The notes below the pieces were generated by a model, which was given only the letters and a program-made list of their open reading frames with translations, was not told where the DNA came from and searched no databases. This document shows, piece by piece, positions 1 through 8,465 of a stretch of 64,000 nucleotides of DNA. Source of the DNA: Ketobacter sp963922875 (GTDB lineage Bacteria; Pseudomonadota; Gammaproteobacteria; Pseudomonadales; Ketobacteraceae); the NCBI GenBank assembly GCA_963922875.1, contig CAWUJH010000001.1, positions 62,001 through 126,000 of the forward strand, written 5' to 3'. The first letter of the stretch is position 1. Each line of letters starts with the position of its first letter. Made by a program: the position numbers and the translations under genes.

Positions 1-512
1 ATTAACTTATGCATGACCATCAACCAGGAATGGCGGTTCACAGTCATAATGATGGCCTGCCCACCGGGCTTAAGTACCCGATGAATTTCTTTGATGATAG
101 CCTCAGGGTTATAGGCAAAATGTAATACGGTATGACAATAAACCACATCAAATGAGTTATCGGCAAACTCCAAATTACCGCCATCCATTTGCTTAAAGGT
201 TCCCTCCAAACCCCGCAATTCAAAATTGCGTTGCGACAAGGTCGCTGCGCGGCTGGATAAATCGATTCCTGTTACCAATGCCCCACCGCGAGCGAACCGC
301 GATGTGTCATTTGCCAGACCGCACCCGACATCCAGCAGCTGCTTGCCTTCATAGCCAGCAAAATTTACCAGCTTTGGTAAGTAATGCAGCTTTTCAAATC
401 GATACTCTTCCAGCTCTTCAAAGAAACCCAGTGTGTCATGATCTTGAGTGGCGACTTTCCAGTTGGTGACATTTTCATCCCAATAGGCTTGAGTAGCTTC
501 CTTTGAACTCAT
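1..512 (-). CDS. class I SAM-dependent methyltransferase (3' end outside window)
   Basis: This gene reads leftwards and runs off position 1, so about 170 N-terminal residues are visible. I read it directly from the minus strand, starting at the ATG at 512-510. Motif I, LLDVGCG, is at residues 59-65, followed by an acidic beta-2 end (GIDLS, Asp84) and the later HRVLKPGG segment, which together are typical of Methyltransf_11/25 enzymes. The start overlaps the stop of the upstream glycosyltransferase by ATGA, so the two are translationally coupled. The context suggests methylation of a sugar or lipid-linked glycan intermediate in the cytoplasm, but the substrate is inference only. Confidence 0.85.
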   Translation of the reverse strand, partial: MSSKEATQAYWDENVTNWKVATQDHDTLGFFEELEEYRFEKLHYLPKLVNFAGYEGKQLLDVGCGLANDTSRFARGGALVTGIDLSSRAATLSQRNFELRGLEGTFKQMDGGNLEFADNSFDVVYCHTVLHFAYNPEAIIKEIHRVLKPGGQAIIMTVNRHSWLMVMHKL

Positions 513-1717
513 AATCCCACCACATCAAACAACGCACGCAATTTGGTTTCATAGGCCGAGCGAGAATATTCTTTTTCATACAGATCAAGCGCAGCAGCCG
601 TCTTGTGAGCAGCCGCTTCTGGATCTGTAAAAGCCTGTAACAAACCCTGACCAAAGGCTTCCGGGGTTGGTTCTACCAAAAAGCTCACATCGTCAGTGAG
701 CACTTGGGTGTGTGAATATATTTTGGTTGCCACCAGGGGTTTACCGGAAGCTAACTGTTCATATATTTTCAACGGCGTATTGGTACCCGTAGAGCGAGGT
801 GAAACCAGCACATCAGCCAGTGCCAATGCCCCTTTCGCGGTGGCCTGAGGAACCCGTTGATGCATCCAGATCAGATGATCCACCTTCTCTTGCCGCGCCA
901 GATTCTTAAAGGTATTGATCTGCTCTGGGGTACCGCCAATAATCGCCAGACGACTGTCGCCAATCTGGTCACGCACTGCAGCCATTGCCTTTATCAGAAT
1001 ATCGATACCCTGATAATGTTCCAGAGTGCCAGCATAGACGGCTAACGGTGAATCGCCTTTAAACGCTTTTAACTCTGCCACCAAAGGATCTTCGGTATTA
1101 CCACTTGCTGCCGCTGAATTTTGCTTACGCATTTTAACGGGATCAAATATGGAATTTTCGATTAAGAAGTGGTGCGGCACTTTACCAAGGACTTTATCCA
1201 CGTAATCCCGCAGGTCAGGGCAAATGGTTATAACGCCTTCGGAATTCCGCAGGGACCAGTTTTCCAATTTTTCAAAAATAGCGTGTAGCCACTTGGCGCT
1301 GGAAAAATTAAAATTTTCCAGCTGTTGCGGCAAGCTGGAATGCATATCGTAAATTAATTTATAACGAAAAATCGGTTTAAGGAAGGTGGCGAAAAAGACG
1401 GCTTCCTCATGCACATGGAGCGCTACATAGCGCCGGGTAATGAGCAGCCAGATCATCTGGAAGAAAATAAACATATCCAGGAACAATTTTAAGGGTGATG
1501 GTCCAATTTTTACATTCCCCAAAAACGCGAATCTTGGGGTTCGTATGATATTTAAACCCGGGAATTCAGGATCATCGCCTTCACCATAGGTGAGCAAGTC
1601 CACTTCATAGCCCATTTCTGTGGTAACCAAGGTACGATAATAAACGCTAAAGGGTGTGCCCCGTGGGGTAAAAAAAGGTTGCGGAGCTACTACCAGTATT
1701 TTATTTGATTGACTCAC
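509..1717 (-). CDS. glycosyltransferase family 4 protein
   Basis: A 402-residue GT-B fold glycosyltransferase. The N-terminus (KILVVAPQPFFTPRGTPFS) is the usual GT4 acceptor-domain opening, and the C-terminal part carries a Glyco_trans_1-type donor site around residues 305-335 (SPRSTGTNTPLKIYEQLASG, then KPLVA). The length is normal for the family. It overlaps the upstream gene (1714-1717) and the downstream methyltransferase (509-512) by 4 nt each, so the three form a tight operon read leftwards. It most likely adds a sugar to a surface polysaccharide or glycolipid precursor at the cytoplasmic face of the inner membrane. Donor and acceptor cannot be told from sequence. Confidence 0.9.
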   Translation of the reverse strand: MSQSNKILVVAPQPFFTPRGTPFSVYYRTLVTTEMGYEVDLLTYGEGDDPEFPGLNIIRTPRFAFLGNVKIGPSPLKLFLDMFIFFQMIWLLITRRYVALHVHEEAVFFATFLKPIFRYKLIYDMHSSLPQQLENFNFSSAKWLHAIFEKLENWSLRNSEGVITICPDLRDYVDKVLGKVPHHFLIENSIFDPVKMRKQNSAAASGNTEDPLVAELKAFKGDSPLAVYAGTLEHYQGIDILIKAMAAVRDQIGDSRLAIIGGTPEQINTFKNLARQEKVDHLIWMHQRVPQATAKGALALADVLVSPRSTGTNTPLKIYEQLASGKPLVATKIYSHTQVLTDDVSFLVEPTPEAFGQGLLQAFTDPEAAAHKTAAALDLYEKEYSRSAYETKLRALFDVVGL

Positions 1718-2535
1718 TTCGCTGCTCTCTTCCTAATTTGCATTTTGATTTGATTAACGAAAAAATTAACCCCGGTTTCTCGGCGGCCCACCACTTTGCG
1801 CACTAACATCGAGCCTGGTTGCAACAAAGACAAAACCTGACGCCCGGACTCAAGGGGCTTTTCACTGGTCACTATGGTGCCATACCGGCCCACATCCTGT
1901 TGCGTGTCCGCCAACGGCAATGGATCGCTTCCTGCGAGTAATGTCGAGCTAATGGCATCAGGTTTCAATAATCGGGGCATAGGCCAAAATAAGGGTCGAT
2001 TGGCATTATCACTCACGCCTACTTTTCCACTATAGCACTCCAGAACTTGTTGTACTTCTTTACCACGTCCACCAAACCACTTACCCACACCCCAGGGCAA
2101 CACTGGAATGGCGCCCGCGGCCAATACTTGAGCCACAATATCCTGCAAGCTGCCACCATCAGGCAGAGCTTCCTGCAGGCCAAAAGCACTCACTTCCAAG
2201 CCGTTACTGGCATTGATCTGACGCCCCGGAAGCAACCATAAGACCTCATCACTGGCGTTGTCATTAAGCACCAGGATGGTAACCCCTTCGTCTTCCAGCA
2301 GCGTTCCCGAGTACCCGCCTATGACTTCACCCGCCGCTAAGCATTCTCGCCATTGTTGGAAGTAGTGGTATCCTGCGGCCTCGGTGAAACACAATATTCG
2401 AGGTGTAGCCTGAGTCGAACCATTGGCTTGGGCAAGCTGGGAGGCGTTGCGGAAGGCGGCTTGTAAGAAAGCGGTGTCATCGTAACACGGATAAAAATGC
2501 ACATGTGTATCAATGAATATCTGTAAAGCGGGCAT
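1714..2535 (-). CDS. conserved hypothetical protein with N-terminal DTHVH metal-site-like motif
   Basis: A 273-residue soluble protein, first gene of the three-gene glycan operon. The N-terminus FIDTHVHFYPCYD has Asp9, His11 and His13 placed as in PHP or amidohydrolase metal sites, and GVSDNANRPLFWPMPRLL lies further on. No signal peptide or membrane segment is seen. I do not recognise the full family. The context (GT4 and methyltransferase downstream, overlap of 4 nt) suggests a role in polysaccharide metabolism, perhaps as a metal-dependent hydrolase or phosphatase, but the remaining metal ligands of those families are not obvious, so the function stays open. Confidence 0.75.
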   Translation of the reverse strand: MPALQIFIDTHVHFYPCYDDTAFLQAAFRNASQLAQANGSTQATPRILCFTEAAGYHYFQQWRECLAAGEVIGGYSGTLLEDEGVTILVLNDNASDEVLWLLPGRQINASNGLEVSAFGLQEALPDGGSLQDIVAQVLAAGAIPVLPWGVGKWFGGRGKEVQQVLECYSGKVGVSDNANRPLFWPMPRLLKPDAISSTLLAGSDPLPLADTQQDVGRYGTIVTSEKPLESGRQVLSLLQPGSMLVRKVVGRRETGVNFFVNQIKMQIRKRAAK

Positions 2536-2643
2536 ACCCGTCCTTTAATCATTGGTGCGAATAATGGCTTTGAATTATGCCTCAAACAGAAATAGAGTGG
2601 AAACTCGGTCCGCGGTTATTTTAGCAACAACTTAGGAAAGCGA

Positions 2644-3219
2644 ATGATTAAATTAAGTAACTTTACACTCAAGCTAATCCCAGGAAGAGTGCTGATGCTA
2701 TTTCTGGGCGTGCTTTTAATGGGCTGTGAATCCACCCCAAGCGCCACTCAAAGCACAATGCCTAACAACTTTGCCTACAACAGCACAAGCTGGCAACAGG
2801 TCATACCTGAAGCTTGCCAGACTTTTTTCGATGGCTGTAATAAGTGTCAGCGCGCCCCAGGGGCAATGGCTGCAGCCTGCACCCGAGTGGCCTGCATGGA
2901 ATACAGCGAACCCAAATGCCTGGACCCAACCAGTCAACCATCAGCCTCAACCCAAGCCATCACCTATATCTGCGATGATAATTATCAGTTTGTGGTCAGT
3001 ATTGGGGAATATCACATTGGCGATCAGACCATTAGCCTGGCAGCGGATCAAGTCATCTTCAGTGACTACCAATTATATATAGCCACGCCACTACAACGAA
3101 CCTCCTCCGGCTCCGGCACACGCTATCATAACGACGTCATCGACCTGAGGATGAAAGGGAAGCAAGCCCTAGTCAGCGGTCCTGAAGGCATGCAGCATCA
3201 GAACTGTATTGAACAATGA
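2644..3219 (+). CDS. cysteine-rich lipoprotein with C-terminal MliC-like domain
   Basis: A 191-residue predicted lipoprotein. The lipobox LLMGC puts the lipidated cysteine at residue 28, after a hydrophobic stretch of about 15 residues. After the mature N-terminus comes a cysteine-rich segment with seven Cys in about 40 residues (FFDGCNKC, AACTRVAC), and then TYICDDN...SGSGTRYHNDVIDLRMKG...C, which matches the pattern of MliC, the membrane-bound inhibitor of C-type lysozyme. The inferred role is periplasmic protection against host or predator lysozyme, and the cysteines could form disulfides. The RBS TAGGAAAG precedes the ATG. The stop overlaps the next gene (ATGA), indicating coupling. The MliC call is by motif memory only. 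Confidence 0.7.
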   Translation: MIKLSNFTLKLIPGRVLMLFLGVLLMGCESTPSATQSTMPNNFAYNSTSWQQVIPEACQTFFDGCNKCQRAPGAMAAACTRVACMEYSEPKCLDPTSQPSASTQAITYICDDNYQFVVSIGEYHIGDQTISLAADQVIFSDYQLYIATPLQRTSSGSGTRYHNDVIDLRMKGKQALVSGPEGMQHQNCIEQ

Positions 3220-4112
3220 ATAAGGGCTTCCTATTTGGCGGCATCGCCGTACTTATCTGGAGTGGGTTTATTCTAGTTTCCCGGTACGGCGGAATCGGGC
3301 CACTGCTGCCTTACGATATTATTGCGATACGATATGGCACCTGCTCGTTGATCCTGTTGCCAGTGTGGTTAACGGTGCAGCGTTTTCAACTATTAACGCT
3401 GCACAACATTATGATTGGCTTAGTAGGCGGACTGGCCTATGCCTTGTGTGTCTTCCAGGGTTTTGCCTTAACTCCCGCCAGCCATGCGGCCATTTTGTTG
3501 CCCGGTTTAATGCCGCTGGTGATTGGCTTGCTGAGCTTTGGTCTGGGAGAAGAACATTTCACGGGACTCAAATCACTGAGCATTGCACTCATAAGTTTCG
3601 GTGTCATCGCCTTGCTCTGGCAAGCGCTTCCCTCCCAGTCCAACTCGGTTATGGGTTATGTGTGGTTGGCAGGTGGCGCCTCTTGCTGGGCATTGTTTTC
3701 GGTATTAGTGAAGCGCTGGGGGATTAACCCTTGGCGCGCCACCATCAGCCTGGCGCTGGTAACCAGCCTGTTCTATCTCCCGGTTTATATTCTCTGGCTA
3801 CCCAAGAATATTGCCTGGGAGTACTGGCCTGATATTGCGCTGCAAATGGTTTATCAGGGCATTCTGGCAACGATTATCCAGCTGGTCTGTTATGTAAAAG
3901 CGGTTCAACTACTGGGGCCACGTCGCATGGGGTCCTTAATGGCTCTGATTCCAATCATCGCCGGAACGGCCGCTACTATAATCTTTCAGGAGCCATTTCA
4001 CTGGGTATTATTGGCCAGCTTGATTCTGGTGAGCTGTGGTGTCTGGTTAGGCAACATTGCGCCGACGCAACCAGAGCGCAATACCCTCCGCCAAGAACCA
4101 GGCCACCAATAG
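3216..4112 (+). CDS. EamA/DMT family permease
   Basis: A 298-residue integral membrane protein with about ten hydrophobic helices arranged as two EamA repeats (roughly residues 1-135 and 145-285), normal for drug/metabolite exporters such as RhaT/YdcZ-type proteins. Substrate unknown. It starts inside the stop codon of the lipoprotein gene (ATGA, 3216-3219). Its last 66 bases overlap the 3' end of the convergently read P-type ATPase gene. That is unusually long but both reading frames look complete, since the tail here (IAPTQPERNTLRQEPGHQ) is hydrophilic and could be dispensable. Confidence 0.9.
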   Translation: MNKGFLFGGIAVLIWSGFILVSRYGGIGPLLPYDIIAIRYGTCSLILLPVWLTVQRFQLLTLHNIMIGLVGGLAYALCVFQGFALTPASHAAILLPGLMPLVIGLLSFGLGEEHFTGLKSLSIALISFGVIALLWQALPSQSNSVMGYVWLAGGASCWALFSVLVKRWGINPWRATISLALVTSLFYLPVYILWLPKNIAWEYWPDIALQMVYQGILATIIQLVCYVKAVQLLGPRRMGSLMALIPIIAGTAATIIFQEPFHWVLLASLILVSCGVWLGNIAPTQPERNTLRQEPGHQ

Positions 4113-6539
4113 CGCCGTACCTAATGCATAAACAGTTACTGGCGTTAAGGGGTGAATCGACAGAAAGCGTCCCAGCGGTGTCACCAGCAAAGCCATCAGC
4201 TGTGCGACGACAGCAACACTTAACGCCAACCATACCCAAGGATTGAATGAAGCCCGCGCGGTTACTCGCCGGGCGGGTAACACAAAGGACAACTGCACAA
4301 ACACCAGAAAGCAAAATACAGCGGTTTGAATCTCGCCATGAGACGAACCATAAAAATACAAACCCAGATACAACAACAGCGCCAGCATTGCGCCCATGAT
4401 ACCGACACCGAACACAAAGATAAGGCTGGGGCGATCCAGCAATGGCGAACCAGAATCTCGGGGTGAACCACTGAGCACATGAGCGTTGCGGTCAGTGGTA
4501 ATGGCTAAGGCGGGCAAGGAATCCGTCAACAAATTAATCCAAAGAATTTGAGCCGCTGTCAGTGGCAATAAAAGCCCCGCTTCACCTTTGGTTAACCAGA
4601 AACCGATTAAAGCCCCCACCACTATAACCAAAGTTTCACTGACGTTAGTGGAAAACAAGGTGCGGATAAACTTCTGAATGTTTTCATAAATACTGCGCCC
4701 CTCTTCGATGGCGCTGACGATGGTGGAAAAATTATCATCAAGCAGCACTAAATCCGCCACTTCCCTGCTCACATCGCTGCCCCGCTTGCCCATGGCAATA
4801 CCAACATCTGCCGCTTTTAGTGCGGGGGCATCATTAACCCCATCGCCAGTGACCGCTACCACCTGCCCCAGACTTTGCAATGCCTCCACAATCGCCAGCT
4901 TATGCTCTGGTTTAACCCGCGCAAAAATGGCGGTGTGTTGCACAAGTGTTTGCAATTGTTGAAATTCTATTGCTTCCAAATCTGCGCCGGTAACAACGGC
5001 TCCTTCACGAATGCCAACTCGATCAGCAATGGCTTTGGCGGTGGCTGGATGATCACCAGTAATCATAATAATTCGCACCCCTGCCGCCTGGGCCTGAGCG
5101 ATGGCCGCAGGCACTTCTTCACGGGGTGGGTCCCATAGCAACACCAGTCCGATCCATTCCAAGGCTGCGGCTTCATCACCCCGCTGACAAGCCAGAGCCA
5201 GCATTCGATAACCTCCCGCCGCATGTTGCTCCATCCGCTGCAACCACTGCTGTTTTTGGGATTCAGTGAGCGATGCCATGGCCAGAAGTATTTCCGGGGC
5301 ACCCTTAAAATAACTAATGCATTCACCCTGCTCTTCCACGGTAACCTGCATATATTTCCAGGCGGCATCAAAGGGCTTTTCCCGAATCCGCTTTATGCTG
5401 CCCTGCAGAGCTTGAACATCACAGCCCTGTTGCTCGGCGAAACGCAACAAGCCAAGTTCCAGTGGATCACCCACCTGATTCAGCGCATCGGCATCATTTA
5501 CCACCACCATAGTATGTAAAGCCAGAGCCTGATTTTCCGCATCCACTGACTCCACGCGCATCTGGTTTTCCGTTAGGGTGCCGGTTTTGTCGGTAGCAAT
5601 AACCGTAACGGAGCCTAGAGCTTCAACAGCGGTGAGCTTGCGTACCACTGCTTTTCGTTTAGCCATTCGCTCCATACCCATGGCCATGGCTAATGTCAGC
5701 ACGGCGGGCAGGCTTTCGGGAACAGCCGCAACCGCTAATGCCACAGCAAACAATAACAGTCGATTAAATTCAGTGACGCCTTCAAACCAAAGGCCGACAA
5801 TCATAACCGTCAGCGCCAGCGCAATCACCGCCCAAGCCACTTTGCGACCGAACTGGGTTAACCGTCTCTCCAAGGGAGTGGGCTCTTGCTTGACATCTCG
5901 TAACAGCTGGGCGAGCTGGCCCATGTTGGATTGTTCACCGGTAGCCGTTACGATCATCCAACCTTTGCCCCGTACTGCTAAGGTGCCGGCTAAAAGGGGG
6001 TCTCCCGGAGACTTTTCCAAGGGTAATGATTCACCCGTAACCACTGATTCATCCACGGAAAAACTATTGACCGATGTAGCACGGGCATCCGCTGGAATAC
6101 GCTCTCCCGCTTCAATACGCAGCAGGTCTCCGGGAACGATTGCAGCGCTGGCAATCTGCTGCAACTCACCATCCCGCATGACCCAGGACTTAGGGGCCGC
6201 CAAGGCTTTCAGGCGACTAAGGGCGGCTTCGGATTTGCGTTCTTGCCACACGCCTAACACAGCGTTAAACAATAGAATAAGCAGAATAGTAATCGCTTCC
6301 AGCGGTGGCTTAATCAACCCTTCCTGCCACCAAACCGCCAAATCGAAAGCCAGAGCGAACAATAATATATAGATAACCGGATTATGAAATTGCCGCACAA
6401 AGCTCAGCAACAGGCTATCCGGCTTCGCTTCTGGTAATTCGTTGGGGCCGACTTGATTCAGCAGCTTGCTCGCTTCAGCATCCGTTAAACCCGTATTGTC
6501 CACCATCACTCTGTTTTCCCTTGTTCCAATATTCATCAT
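4047..6539 (-). CDS. cation-transporting P-type ATPase (P2A, Ca2+/MgtA-like)
   Basis: An 830-residue P-type ATPase with all core motifs: actuator TGES (168-171), phosphorylation site DKTGTLT (Asp317), nucleotide-binding KGAPE (412-416), hinge TGDGVNDAPAL (564-574), and an N-terminal cation-ATPase domain. About ten membrane helices are evident, with M4 motif PESLP at 274-278 where Ca2+ pumps normally have PEGLP. It should drive ATP-dependent cation movement across the inner membrane; Ca2+, Mn2+, Mg2+ or even H+/Na+ are possible. It is divergent from the coiled-coil/cbpA genes with an FNR-type box between them (6617-6630), which could serve both directions. It belongs to the stress island that continues to 18.5 kb. 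Confidence 0.92.
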   Translation of the reverse strand: MMNIGTRENRVMVDNTGLTDAEASKLLNQVGPNELPEAKPDSLLLSFVRQFHNPVIYILLFALAFDLAVWWQEGLIKPPLEAITILLILLFNAVLGVWQERKSEAALSRLKALAAPKSWVMRDGELQQIASAAIVPGDLLRIEAGERIPADARATSVNSFSVDESVVTGESLPLEKSPGDPLLAGTLAVRGKGWMIVTATGEQSNMGQLAQLLRDVKQEPTPLERRLTQFGRKVAWAVIALALTVMIVGLWFEGVTEFNRLLLFAVALAVAAVPESLPAVLTLAMAMGMERMAKRKAVVRKLTAVEALGSVTVIATDKTGTLTENQMRVESVDAENQALALHTMVVVNDADALNQVGDPLELGLLRFAEQQGCDVQALQGSIKRIREKPFDAAWKYMQVTVEEQGECISYFKGAPEILLAMASLTESQKQQWLQRMEQHAAGGYRMLALACQRGDEAAALEWIGLVLLWDPPREEVPAAIAQAQAAGVRIIMITGDHPATAKAIADRVGIREGAVVTGADLEAIEFQQLQTLVQHTAIFARVKPEHKLAIVEALQSLGQVVAVTGDGVNDAPALKAADVGIAMGKRGSDVSREVADLVLLDDNFSTIVSAIEEGRSIYENIQKFIRTLFSTNVSETLVIVVGALIGFWLTKGEAGLLLPLTAAQILWINLLTDSLPALAITTDRNAHVLSGSPRDSGSPLLDRPSLIFVFGVGIMGAMLALLLYLGLYFYGSSHGEIQTAVFCFLVFVQLSFVLPARRVTARASFNPWVWLALSVAVVAQLMALLVTPLGRFLSIHPLTPVTVYALGTALLVAWFLAEGIALWLRRRNVA

Positions 6540-6616
6540 CAGTGGCCACTATAGTCCTAATCCCCTCAGGAATGGCATCATCATTTGGCAATAAAGTTGC
6601 GCTCTAATAAGATCTC

Positions 6617-6630
6617 TTGACCTGTATCAA
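6617..6630 (+). promoter_or_regulatory. FNR/Anr-type box with -10 element
   Basis: TTGAC-N4-ATCAA differs from the FNR/Anr consensus TTGAT-N4-ATCAA at one base. A -10-like TAGCCT lies at 6652-6657, its last base 33.5 bp from the box centre, which is class II activator geometry for the rightward small coiled-coil gene. The box also lies 78 bp upstream of the leftward P-type ATPase. Regulation is inferred; the bases are seen. Confidence 0.65.
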
Positions 6631-6725
6631 CGCTGACTCCCAAGAAAAGACTAGCCTCACAGACAGTATGAAGCACACTCTACTTCACGTTCAAAACTCA
6701 CACAATTTTAGAAAGGAAGAAATCT

Positions 6726-6998
6726 ATGGATAACGAAACATTGAACAAAATAAAAGCCGACCTTGATTCACTTAAAGGTCACTTGCAACAAGAGCGTGAT
6801 GAACTCAAGCTGAAACTGAGCCTTGCCAAAGCGGAAGCCAAGGACGAGTGGTTGGAAATAGAAGAAAAGTGGAATAAATTTTCCAATACGATGAACCAGG
6901 TTACCAAAGAATCATCGGAGCAAGTTAGCAATGCCGCCAAGGATCTCGCCAGCGAGTTAAAAGCCGGTTATGAGCGAATTCGCAAATCTTTGAGCTAA
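6726..6998 (+). CDS. small coiled-coil protein
   Basis: A 90-residue hydrophilic protein that is almost entirely predicted helix, rich in Lys, Glu and Leu with heptad-like spacing (KIKADLDSLKGHLQQERDELKLKL), and without signal peptide or cysteines. A strong RBS (AGAAAGGAAG) precedes the ATG. It is the first gene downstream of an FNR-type promoter and is followed 134 bp later by cbpA, which has its own FNR-type box. I do not recognise a named family. Similar small helical proteins often travel with stress or low-oxygen genes, so a role in stress protection or as a partner of the neighbouring chaperone is possible but unproven. Confidence 0.8.
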   Translation: MDNETLNKIKADLDSLKGHLQQERDELKLKLSLAKAEAKDEWLEIEEKWNKFSNTMNQVTKESSEQVSNAAKDLASELKAGYERIRKSLS

Positions 6999-7056
6999 GT
7001 ACATTGGCAATCATCATTAGCCATAACCATAATACTTGACGAAGGATTGACCACGC

Positions 7057-7070
7057 TTGATTTACAACAA
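7057..7070 (+). promoter_or_regulatory. FNR/Anr-type box upstream of cbpA
   Basis: TTGAT-N4-AACAA has one mismatch to TTGAT-N4-ATCAA. TAAACT (7092-7097) is placed as the -10 with its last base exactly 33.5 bp from the box centre, the same spacing as at 6617 and 18523. The implied start near 7104 leaves a short leader before the cbpA ATG at 7132. Confidence 0.6.
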
Positions 7071-7131
7071 TCTGACCCAATCTACCTTAAGTAAACTCAA
7101 CTTCGAGATGCCTCTACTTTAGGTCAATATT

Positions 7132-8106
7132 ATGGAGTTTAAAGACTATTACAAAATCCTAGGTGTTAGCGAATCAGCCGATGCCGGGGAAATTAAAAAA
7201 GCCTATCGAAAACTGGCCAGGAAGTATCATCCTGACGTCAGTAAAGAAGCTAATGCTGAAGATAAATTCAAAGAAGCCTCCGAAGCTTATGAAGTACTCA
7301 AAGATCCCGATAAACGGGAAGAGTACGACCTGCTAAGACGCTCGGGTGCGCGGGCCGCCGATGGCAGTTTCCGTCCGCCACCCAACTGGGAATCTGCTGC
7401 GCACTTTAATCAAGGTGGCTTCACCAATGCTGATTCAGCCGCCTTCAGCGATTTCTTCGAACAAATTTTTGGCCACGCGGCTCAAGGAAGAGGTCAACAA
7501 CACCGAACACACCAGACATTTCGCCAACGGGGTGAAGATGTACATTACGCCCTAAACCTTTTTCTAGAAGAAGCCTTTGGCGGCTGCCAGCGACAGATTC
7601 AATTGCGCATACCCGAAATCGATGACCAGGGTTTAATGTCTCAGCGGGTCAAAACCTTAAACGTAAAAATACCGGCGGGAATGACTGAAGGGCAGCATCT
7701 GCGCCTCAAAGGCCAAGGCTCTCCAGGTATAGGTGGAGGGCCCAATGGCGACTTGTTTATTGAAATACATTTGGCCCCTCATCCCCTCTATCATGTGGAG
7801 GGAAAAAACCTGCGCCTGCAACTGCCCGTCGCGCCCTGGGAAGCAGTGCTCGGTGCGAAAGTGAAAGTACCCACACCTTCAGGTGAGGTTTTGTTAACTA
7901 TCCCGGCCAACAGTCAGGCAGGACAAACCCTGAAATTGAAAGGCAAAGGCATGCCCGGTAAAGCTCCTGGTGATCTGTTAGCTCAGTTAACCATTGTGAC
8001 ACCCCCGAATGTCAGCACTGAGGAACAAAAACTGTATCAGCAATTAAAAGATACCAGTCACTTTGAGCCAAGAGCAAAGCTGCAAGGAGCCACTCATGAA
8101 GCTTGA
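7132..8106 (+). CDS. cbpA: curved DNA-binding protein / DnaJ-like co-chaperone CbpA
   Basis: A 324-residue class II J-protein. The J domain occupies about residues 4-70 with HPD at 33-35 (KYHPDVS), followed by a Gly/Phe-containing linker and a DnaJ C-terminal substrate-binding region from about 125 onward, without the four CxxCxGxG zinc motifs of true DnaJ. This is the CbpA layout, and the length matches E. coli CbpA (about 306) closely. CbpA works with DnaK and binds curved DNA in stationary or starved cells. The adjacent cbpM, which encodes its inhibitor in enterics, starts inside the 3' end of this gene and supports the name. The promoter carries an FNR-type box, suggesting low-oxygen induction. 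Confidence 0.93.
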   Translation: MEFKDYYKILGVSESADAGEIKKAYRKLARKYHPDVSKEANAEDKFKEASEAYEVLKDPDKREEYDLLRRSGARAADGSFRPPPNWESAAHFNQGGFTNADSAAFSDFFEQIFGHAAQGRGQQHRTHQTFRQRGEDVHYALNLFLEEAFGGCQRQIQLRIPEIDDQGLMSQRVKTLNVKIPAGMTEGQHLRLKGQGSPGIGGGPNGDLFIEIHLAPHPLYHVEGKNLRLQLPVAPWEAVLGAKVKVPTPSGEVLLTIPANSQAGQTLKLKGKGMPGKAPGDLLAQLTIVTPPNVSTEEQKLYQQLKDTSHFEPRAKLQGATHEA

Positions 8107-8410
8107 AGAAATTGAAATTGTAAGCTCGGTTAGCTATAGCCTGCGGGAAGTGTGTGAACGTAGCGGATTGAGTGCTGAAAGGGTCATCGAGTGGGTAGAC
8201 TTTGGCATTATTGAACCCCTAGGCGATCAATATAAAGATTGGCGTTTTGGCCCTTCTCACCTGTCACGACTGGGCCGTGCCCTCAGATTACAACGGGATC
8301 TCGACATAAACTTGGCTGGTATCGCCCTGGCGCTTGATTTGTTGGATGACATTGAGAAACAACGCCGCGAGCTGAATAGCCTGAAACGCCATTTTGGTCT
8401 GTTAGACTGA
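8096..8410 (+). CDS. cbpM: chaperone modulator CbpM (MerR-like)
   Basis: A 104-residue protein with a MerR-like winged-helix N-terminal half (SYSLREVCERSGLSAERVIEWVDFG) followed by a helical region ending IEKQRRELNSLKRHFG, as in CbpM, the specific inhibitor of CbpA's J domain. I take the ATG at 8096, because AGGAG lies at 8085-8089 just upstream and the protein then begins MKLEEIEIV. An earlier in-frame start at 8063 would add residues lying inside cbpA and has no RBS. The gene overlaps the cbpA stop by 11 nt, so the two are coupled. A strong hairpin (8417-8455) follows. Confidence 0.88.
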   Translation: MKLEEIEIVSSVSYSLREVCERSGLSAERVIEWVDFGIIEPLGDQYKDWRFGPSHLSRLGRALRLQRDLDINLAGIALALDLLDDIEKQRRELNSLKRHFGLLD

Positions 8411-8416
8411 CGTGGT

Positions 8417-8455
8417 GGGCAAGATAGCGCCAACAACATTGGCGCTTTCTTGCCC
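8417..8455. terminator. bidirectional hairpin between cbpM and nhaD
   Basis: A 17-bp stem with a single mismatch (left arm 8417-8433, right arm 8439-8455) and a 5-nt loop. It sits between two convergent genes and probably acts from both sides, though no long T tract follows on either strand. Confidence 0.75.
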
Positions 8456-8465
8456 CATCCAGAAA

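Noticed and set aside
5578..6372. 264-codon open frame on the plus strand inside the P-type ATPase gene
   Set aside because: Antisense shadow of a clear gene; Ser/Thr/Ala-rich composition without motifs.
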